Source of the DNA: Manihot esculenta
Taxonomy: Eukaryota > Streptophyta > Magnoliopsida > Malpighiales > Euphorbiaceae
Length of the DNA stretch: 64,000 nt
Assembly: GCF_001659605.2 (NCBI RefSeq)
Contig: NC_035164.2
Coordinates: 17,262,900-17,326,899 of the forward strand
Direction of reading: 5' to 3'
Shown here: positions 57,667 to 64,000 of the stretch, piece by piece
How positions within the stretch are numbered: position 1 is the stretch's first letter
Layout: the number at the start of each line of letters is the position of its first letter
Made by a program: the position numbers and the translations under genes
The notes under the pieces: model-generated
What the model was told of the DNA's origin: nothing
Databases searched by the model: none
What the model saw: only the letters and a program-made list of their open reading frames with translations

Positions 57667-60600
57667 TTAAAAGAGATGGGGATATTGCTGGAGCATGGAC
57701 TCCCGTGTCTCCCAAGTGCACTCTTCCATATTGTGGTGGTTCCATAGGACTTTCACCATCGGGATTTCCTTGTTCCTTAGCTTTCTGATCTGGGTGTCTA
57801 TGATCCGTACTGGCTGTTCAACATAGGTGAGATCCTCTTGGACCTCCACATCAGGCTCACTAAGAACCTTACTCGGATCCGACACAAACTTCCTCAACAT
57901 AGAAACATGGAAAATCGGATGGATTCTTTCCATTGAAGCAGGTAAATCCAGCTTGTACGATACATTCCCAATCCTTTGCAGGACTTCAAAGGGTCCGATG
58001 TACCGTGGAGCCAGCTTACCTTTCTTCCCGAAGCGAACCACTCCCTTCATTGGAGACACCTTAAGCAATACCAGATCCCCCTCCTGAAACTCTAACTGTC
58101 TTCTGCGGACGTCTGCATAGCTCTTCTGTCTGCTCTGAGCAGTCTTGATTCTCTCTCTGATTATGGGTACCACCCTGCTGGTGATCTCTACTAACTCAGG
58201 CCCTGCCAAGGCCTTTTCTCCAACTTCCTCCCAGCAAACAGGTGATCTGCACTTCCTCCCATACAAAGCTTCATATGGAGCCATCCCGATGCTAGCATGA
58301 TGGCTGTTGTTGTAGGCAAACTCCACCAAAGGTAGATGCTGCCTCCAAGAACCGCCAAAGTCCAGCACACACATTCTGAGCATATCCTCGATAGTCTGGA
58401 TGGTCCTTTCTGACTGTCCATCAGTCTGGGGGTGGAAGGCAGTGCTGAAATCCAACCTAGTACCCATGGCATTCTGCAGACTCCGCCAAAACCTGGAGGT
58501 GAACTGGGGCCCTCTATCTGACACTATTGAAACAGGAACCCCATGCAACCTGACGATCTCGTCCACATACACCTGCGCCAACTTGTCCACAGAGTAGCCA
58601 CTCCTGACAGGAATGAAGTGAGCAGATTTGGTGAGTCTGTCCACAATCACCCATATGGAGTCTAATCTGTTGGACGTCGCCGGTAACCCCACTACGAAGT
58701 CCATAGCTATATTTTCCCATTTCCATTCTGGAATAGGTAGCGGGTTAAGCATTCCAGCCGGCTTCTGATGTTCCAGCTTCACCCTCTGACACACTTCGCA
58801 GGCTGACACGAACTGTGCCACTTCTTTCTTCATAGCTGGCCACCAATAAACCTTCTTTAGATCTTGATACATCTTGGTGGCTCCGGGGTGAATGCTGTAT
58901 CTTGCATTATGAGCCTCTCTCATAATGTCTCCTTTTAGCCCTATGTCATCTGGTACACATAGTCGGCTCCCATAGCGGAGGATCCCCTTGCTGTCGAATC
59001 TGAACTCACTATTATTGCCTGACTGAACAGTCCTGGCAATCTTTACTAACTCCGGGTCCTCATGCTGTTTCTGAGCCACCTGCTCCAGAAACACGGGTGC
59101 CACTCTCATCTGGGCCACCAAGGCACCTGTACCAGACAACTCCATCTGTAGACCTTCCTCAATAAGCTTGTAAAACTCCTTCACCACTGGCCTCCTCTCT
59201 GCCGATATGTGGGATAAACTGCCTAGTGACTTCCGGCTTAAGGCGTCTGCCACAACATTCGCCTTACCCGGATGGTACTGAATCTTGCAATCATAGTCAC
59301 TCAGCAGCTCCACCCATCTCCTTTGTCTCAGATTCAGATCTCTTTGACTCAAGATGTACTGCAGGCTCTTATGATCTGTAAAGATCTCACATTTTACCCC
59401 ATAGAGGTAGTGCCTCCACATCTTGAGTGCAAAGATTACTGCTGCCATCTCTAGGTCATGTGTGGGGTAATTCAACTCATGCTTCTTCAGCTGCCTAGAA
59501 GCATAAGCGATCACCCTCTCATTCTGCATCAGTACACAACCCAGTCCCACACGGGACGCATCACAAAAGACTGTAAAGTCCTCTCCACTAGATGGCAGAG
59601 CTAACACTGGTGCTGAGGTCAACCTCTTCTTAAGCTCTTCAAAACTCTCTTCGCACTGGTCGGTCCATAGAAACTTCTGATTCTTTCTGGTTAGTCTGGT
59701 CAGAGGAGCCGCTATCTTTGAGAAGTCCTGAACGAACCTCCTGTAGTAACCTGCCAAACCCAAGAAACTTCTAATCTCTGTCACTGAAGTGGGTCTAGGC
59801 CAGTTAGCTACAGTTTCTGTCTTCTTGGGATCTACCTCAATACCATTCTCTGACACTACATGCCCCAAGAACGAAATGCTCCTCAGCCAGAACTCACATT
59901 TAGAGAACTTGGCATACAAGCCATGTTCCCTCAAAGTCTGTAAGACCAACCGCAGATGATGGGCATGCTCCTCTGCATTCCTGGAATACACTAAGATATC
60001 ATCTATGAAGACAATAACAAAGTGATCCAGGCACTGGCTAAACACTCTGTTCATGAGATCCATGAATGCTGCAGGGGCGTTAGTTAACCCGAACGGCATC
60101 ACAAGGAACTCAAAATGCCCATATCTGGTCCTGAAAGCCGTCTTTGGCACATCTTCATCCCTTATCCTTAGCTGATGGTACCCCGATCTCAGATCTATCT
60201 TAGAGAAACAACCTGCTCCGGCTAGCTGGTCAAATAGATCGTCGATCCTAGGCAATGGGTACCTATTCTTGGTAGTGACTTTGTTCAACTGCCTGTAGTC
60301 GATACAAAGTCTAAGGGATCCATCCTTCTTCCTCACAAACAATACCGGAGCACCCCAAGGTGAGGTACTCTGTCGGATGAAACCCTTTTCTACCAGCTCT
60401 TGCAACTGTTCCTTCAACTCCTTTAACTCGGCTGGGGCCATCCTGTAGGGAGGAATAGAGATCGGTCTAGTTCCAGGCACCAACTCTATCTCGAACTCTA
60501 TCTCCCTAGCAGGTGGTAAACCTGGAAGCTCATCCGGAAAAACATCCTGAAACTCTCTGACAACTGGTACCGAGGCCGGCTCCCTGACCTGACTGTCTAG

Positions 60601-62646
60601 CTCTCTCACATGAGCTAAGTACCCCTGACATCCCTTCCTAAGCAACCTACGAGCCTGAAGAGCTGATATCAGACCTCTAGGTGTGCCCCTCTTGTCTCCT
60701 CTGAAGACAACCTCTGACCCGTTCTGATCTCTGAACCTGACTACCTTGTCCCTGCAGTCCAAGGTAGCACCATGGGTAGATAGCCAATCCATCCCTAGAA
60801 TGACGTCAAAGTCTGTCAAATCTAGAACCACAAGGTCGGCGGAGAGGCATCTTCCCTCAATAAAAACTGGACTGTACTGGCAGACTGACACTGCCACTGA
60901 CGGGTCACACTTGGGTCCACTGACCCATAGGGGACACTCTAACCCAGAGACTATCAGACCCAACCTCTCAACGGCTCTCGGAGCAATAAATGAATGAGAT
61001 GCACCTGGGTCCATTAATGCATACACATCAGAACACCCAATGACGAGATTACCTGACACCACGGTGTTGGATGTGTTAGCCTCCTGCTGAGTCATGGTGA
61101 AGATCCTGGCTGGAGCTGATGGACCTTCACCTCGGGAACCAGAAGAAGAGGCTGCCCCTCTCCCTCTACCTCTGCCACTGCCCTGAGTCGTGGCTGGAAC
61201 TGCTGGCTGTGCCACACTACCAGAAGCTGTCTGCTGGGGATGGCCCATGAAAGGCGCTCTAGGACAATCCCGAGCCATGTGTCCCTCCTGTCCACATCTG
61301 AAACATGTGTTAGTCCCAGCTCGACACACTCCCCTGTATGGTCTTCCACATCTCTGGCATTCTGTACCATCTGAGCCTGAGCTCGAGCCACCGCCAAATC
61401 CCAGACCGGATTTCAACTTGTTCCAAAACTTATTCTTCTTCGACTTCCTGGTGGTGTTATCCCACCTCTTCTTACCTGAGCTCTGAGAAGAGAAACCTGG
61501 TCCTCCTCTGCCTGGGGTCTTAACCCCTGAAGACTGGGTCACTGACTGCTTCACTGACCCCTCAACTATAGCACTTGCCTCCATTCTTCGAGCCATATCC
61601 ACCACAGTGTGGAAACTTTCTCTCTCAGCTGACTGAATCAACGAGGAGTACCTGGAATGCAGCTTCATAACATATTTCTTGGCTTTCTTCGTATCTGAAT
61701 CTAGAGCTTGCCCTGAAAAAGGCAATAGCTCCAAGAATTTATCCGTGAACTCCTCTACACTCATGTCTTCTGTCTGTCTCAGTCGCTCAAACTCAATCAT
61801 CTTCAGTTCTCTAGAACTGTCTGGAAAAGCCCATCCAGCGAACTCATTCGCAAATTCTTCCCATGTCATACCGTCTAGTCTCGGGTCCACATAACACTTG
61901 AACCATTCCCGTGCCTTCTTGCACTTTAAAGTGAACCCTGCCATCTGAATGGCCCTGCTGTCACTTGCCCCTAGCTCATCAGTTATTGTCTTCACTACTC
62001 TCAGATACTCAAAGGGGTCATCCCCTGACTTATATTTGGGAGCATCTAGTTTGAGGTAATCTGTCATCTTTACCTTGCTCCCATCGACCGAGCTAGGTCT
62101 AGGAGGTTGAGTAACTGGGGCTGCTGGTTCTGTAGGTGGTGGAGGTGGAGGTGCAGCATTCCCCGAGGTGGGGTTTGCTGGGTTTGGATAGAAGGGTGAG
62201 GGTGGATAAGCTGGGTACTGTGTGTAAGGTGGATAGAAAGGTGGATAAGGCATGTAGGTAGGGTAGGGGTTAAAGCTGGAGTAATCCGATGTACCTCCCA
62301 TCGGATACCCTGAACCCTGTGGGAAGGGTGGATAATGGGGTGGAAAACCATACCCCGAGGCCTGAACGCCTCCCTGAGACTCCCCTGTCCCTTCTTCCTG
62401 CATGCTCACATCCAGGTTCCCATCCCTCCTCTGATCCTCTTCCATAACCTCCCTCACATCTGAAGAACTTCCTCCTCTATCTGTCCCCCTTCTGCTAGCA
62501 TCAAAAGACCTTCTAGGGTCCCTTGACACTCTTTCCCTGTTGGCTCTACAAGACATTGCCCTAGGCAATGTAGGAGGACGGGCGCTCGTGCCCTCATCCT
62601 CAGGTGGCACTCCAGTCAATCGCGCAGACCGACGAGTTCCTCTCAT
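57667..62646 (-). CDS. Gag-Pol polyprotein of F, uninterrupted
   Basis: The frame (open from 62679; preferred Met at 62646, [10 protein letters not shown]) has the same length as that of A and aligns without visible indels. The domain order is Tyr/Pro-rich Gag N-terminus, Gag core, fingers [12 protein letters not shown] and [14 protein letters not shown], protease [21 protein letters not shown], RNase [12 protein letters not shown], integrase with HPGATKMYQ and CEVC, catalytic blocks MDF, SDRG and QSERT, and a C-terminal chromodomain with VKVLWNHHN and CTWE. Scattered differences from A include a Gly for Asp in the RT N-terminal region (EKGFIRQ). All catalytic residues seen in A are retained. 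The Gag subtype is that of A, not B/C. Confidence 0.95.
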   Translation of the reverse strand: MRGTRRSARLTGVPPEDEGTSARPPTLPRAMSCRANRERVSRDPRRSFDASRRGTDRGGSSSDVREVMEEDQRRDGNLDVSMQEEGTGESQGGVQASGYGFPPHYPPFPQGSGYPMGGTSDYSSFNPYPTYMPYPPFYPPYTQYPAYPPSPFYPNPANPTSGNAAPPPPPPTEPAAPVTQPPRPSSVDGSKVKMTDYLKLDAPKYKSGDDPFEYLRVVKTITDELGASDSRAIQMAGFTLKCKKAREWFKCYVDPRLDGMTWEEFANEFAGWAFPDSSRELKMIEFERLRQTEDMSVEEFTDKFLELLPFSGQALDSDTKKAKKYVMKLHSRYSSLIQSAERESFHTVVDMARRMEASAIVEGSVKQSVTQSSGVKTPGRGGPGFSSQSSGKKRWDNTTRKSKKNKFWNKLKSGLGFGGGSSSGSDGTECQRCGRPYRGVCRAGTNTCFRCGQEGHMARDCPRAPFMGHPQQTASGSVAQPAVPATTQGSGRGRGRGAASSSGSRGEGPSAPARIFTMTQQEANTSNTVVSGNLVIGCSDVYALMDPGASHSFIAPRAVERLGLIVSGLECPLWVSGPKCDPSVAVSVCQYSPVFIEGRCLSADLVVLDLTDFDVILGMDWLSTHGATLDCRDKVVRFRDQNGSEVVFRGDKRGTPRGLISALQARRLLRKGCQGYLAHVRELDSQVREPASVPVVREFQDVFPDELPGLPPAREIEFEIELVPGTRPISIPPYRMAPAELKELKEQLQELVEKGFIRQSTSPWGAPVLFVRKKDGSLRLCIDYRQLNKVTTKNRYPLPRIDDLFDQLAGAGCFSKIDLRSGYHQLRIRDEDVPKTAFRTRYGHFEFLVMPFGLTNAPAAFMDLMNRVFSQCLDHFVIVFIDDILVYSRNAEEHAHHLRLVLQTLREHGLYAKFSKCEFWLRSISFLGHVVSENGIEVDPKKTETVANWPRPTSVTEIRSFLGLAGYYRRFVQDFSKIAAPLTRLTRKNQKFLWTDQCEESFEELKKRLTSAPVLALPSSGEDFTVFCDASRVGLGCVLMQNERVIAYASRQLKKHELNYPTHDLEMAAVIFALKMWRHYLYGVKCEIFTDHKSLQYILSQRDLNLRQRRWVELLSDYDCKIQYHPGKANVVADALSRKSLGSLSHISAERRPVVKEFYKLIEEGLQMELSGTGALVAQMRVAPVFLEQVAQKQHEDPELVKIARTVQSGNNSEFRFDSKGILRYGSRLCVPDDIGLKGDIMREAHNARYSIHPGATKMYQDLKKVYWWPAMKKEVAQFVSACEVCQRVKLEHQKPAGMLNPLPIPEWKWENIAMDFVVGLPATSNRLDSIWVIVDRLTKSAHFIPVRSGYSVDKLAQVYVDEIVRLHGVPVSIVSDRGPQFTSRFWRSLQNAMGTRLDFSTAFHPQTDGQSERTIQTIEDMLRMCVLDFGGSWRQHLPLVEFAYNNSHHASIGMAPYEALYGRKCRSPVCWEEVGEKALAGPELVEITSRVVPIIRERIKTAQSRQKSYADVRRRQLEFQEGDLVLLKVSPMKGVVRFGKKGKLAPRYIGPFEVLQRIGNVSYKLDLPASMERIHPIFHVSMLRKFVSDPSKVLSEPDVEVQEDLTYVEQPVRIIDTQIRKLRNKEIPMVKVLWNHHNMEECTWETRESMLQQYPHLF

Positions 62647-62905
62647 CCTGTTTTCTGAAAAACAGTACACATCAAGCAAGCATTAGCATCATATGGTTCA
62701 TGTGGGCACACATGAACCCTCATCACATAAACATATCATAGCATATCATAGCATCAATGCACATGTATATAATCATGGCATTTCACATCATCATGTAAGA
62801 CAGGACTCCACATCCTATCCTAGTGGACATGACCTTTCCTATTGTGCTTGACCTTCTATAACCTCTATGAGCCCGACACTCTAGGTCCGATCCTATGAAC
62901 CTAGG

Positions 62906-62917
62906 GCTCTGATACCA
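62906..62917 (-). other. Primer-binding site of F
   Basis: The complement reads TGGTATCAGAGC, matching A. It is not followed by the expected LTR end, only by three bases and then the inverted fragment. Confidence 0.85.
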
Positions 62918-62919
62918 TT

Positions 62920-62966
62920 CTACGTCCCGGCACAGTTGGACTATGTAGAGGACTATTGGTGACAAT
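62920..62966. repeat. 47-bp inverted fragment of the F LTR array region
   Basis: This segment is the exact reverse complement of 55852-55898 in the F 3' LTR, which includes the first arm of the hairpin array. It lies where the end of the 5' LTR should be and breaks off at the start of LTR G. Confidence 0.88.
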
Positions 62967-64000
62967 TGTAACGACCCGGAAACCGGTACCACTCAGTAAC
63001 GGTCCGAACCATCACTGGCACTAGGATCCAGATCGGCTTAAGGCCGCCGGGACCCGTAGCAAGCCGACAATACTCTCTGTGTACCTGATAAATCCCATAC
63101 ATGATACAAAGATACTCAACAATCCTGTAAAACTTTGTAGGCTTAACTACTGCTACTCAGACATAGCAATCTGAAATGGCCCTCAGGGCCTATACCAGGG
63201 ACTACTATCTGCTGTGGATCAAGGGATTGAAACCCTTTTACTCTGTAACACAATCCACTGGTATCACATCAAAGCCATACATTAAGCCTAACTCACACAT
63301 TTCTCATCAAGAAACGTAAAACAGGATTCATGTACAAGGGATTAATCATACATCACACTATAGCAAGGATACTAGGAAAAGCACAAGTCTATCCAGTATA
63401 CGACAGTACATATCTATACATTACATTACAACTAATCTTTTAATTACATCATGTCCACTATGCTATTACAAACATACATTCATGCATAACTTTCCTCTGT
63501 ACACTTGCTGACTTTAACTTCCCATAGCTATCTCAGAACCTGCAAAACTAGGGTTAAGGGAGTGGGATGAGCTACTACAGCCCAGTGAGGAGGAACAATA
63601 AAAACAGTTCATTCATTACATGCTTTCATGAAATGCATCACATCACAAACATATCATCTCAAGGATGAACTTGTCACCAATAGCCCTCAACTACATGTGA
63701 TAATCTGACCAACTGTGCCAGGGAGACGATGTCATCACCTGGTCTACTCTTATCTCTGCTCTGATATCATAACGTGACCAACTGTGCCAGGGAGACGATG
63801 TCATCACCTGGTCTACTCTTAACTCTGATTTGACAGCCCAGCTGTCTCACTCATAGTACCAGGAGCGACCTGGACTATCCAGGGGCGACCTGGTATGGCT
63901 ATCTCATGCCATAAATCTGTATCTGCTCTCTGTCAAGGGCTAAGGATCATCCAACATTCATCCACATAAACAACAACGTATATGCAATGCATCATCGTCG
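62967..64000 (-). repeat. G: partial LTR of a diverged family member, running off the window
   Basis: It begins TGTAACGACC, contains the family GATCCAGATCGGCTTAAGG block (63027-63046), an acceptor-like tract (near 63545-63580) and its own array: GCCAGGGAGACGATG...CACCTGG twice (63716-63813) and two compact hairpins CCAGGAGCGACCTGG and CCAGGGGCGACCTGG (63860-63893). An insertion of about 25 bases near the terminus and other differences make it the most diverged LTR of the set. No internal region is visible in the window. Confidence 0.82.

Larger units (their letters stand above)
55242..62966 (-). mobile_element. F: near-complete chromovirus with uninterrupted gag-pol, 5' LTR rearranged
   Basis: The 3' LTR is 55242-57556 (2315 bp, TGTAACGACC to GGTATTACA), followed by polypurine tract 57557-57571, gag-pol and primer-binding site 62906-62917. 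The 5' LTR should begin at about 62921. Instead a 47-bp inverted LTR fragment (62920-62966) follows, then a different LTR (G). F sits in the LTR of E. Its target duplication cannot be confirmed because the right end is outside the window. Confidence 0.9.

Overview
The window is plant nuclear DNA made almost entirely of nested transposable elements. I found no host protein-coding gene and no rRNA or tRNA gene. The elements (a CACTA DNA transposon, Ty3/gypsy chromoviruses primed by initiator tRNA-Met, a TRIM, a short tRNA-like SINE and a Ty1/copia remnant) and the AT-rich background fit a dicot heterochromatic or intergenic region. A Euphorbiaceae species such as cassava is possible, but nothing here proves the species.

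The insertion order can be read from target-site duplications (TSDs). The oldest layer is a minus-strand CACTA (En/Spm-like) transposon from about 1.42 kb to 52.675 kb. It has subterminal repeat arrays at both ends, a TNP2-type transposase relic (4.45-7.34 kb) and a second transposase-like relic (2.48-3.8 kb). A solo LTR (S1, 5095-6698, TSD CACCC) split TNP2. A Ty3/gypsy element H (9956-50377, TSD GAGAA) then landed in the CACTA. H was hit by S2 (11213-14293, TSD AAGAC), by solo LTR S3 (14409-16298) and, in its reverse transcriptase, by the 30.5-kb composite B (17581-48132, TSD GCCCT).

B is a minus-strand Tekay/Del-type chromovirus that itself received three insertions. A (17675-27333, plus strand, TSD CTGTG) lies in its 3' LTR and carries one uninterrupted gag-pol ORF. 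C (30286-40120, TSD ATCCC) lies in its integrase region. D (46919-48027, TSD AAAAC) is an inverted TRIM dimer in its 5' LTR. The 5' end of H (49.05-50.12 kb) is replaced by a patchwork of a copia 3' end and an unrelated gypsy RNase H/integrase fragment.

To the right of the CACTA lie a small SINE (52693-52785), a truncated LTR E (53221-55241) and a second element with an uninterrupted gag-pol, F (55242 to about 62966), inserted in E. Next to the primer-binding site of F there is an inverted LTR fragment, followed by another LTR, G, which runs off the window.

The most interesting material is inside the roughly 2.2-kb LTRs of the A/B/C/E/F/G family. It comprises (i) clusters of a GC-rich palindrome containing GCCGCC beside the TATA box, (ii) conserved splice-site-like islands suggesting a multi-exon leader that would remove the primer-binding site, and (iii) a fast-evolving tandem array whose units keep complementary arms through compensatory changes, suggesting selected RNA hairpins.
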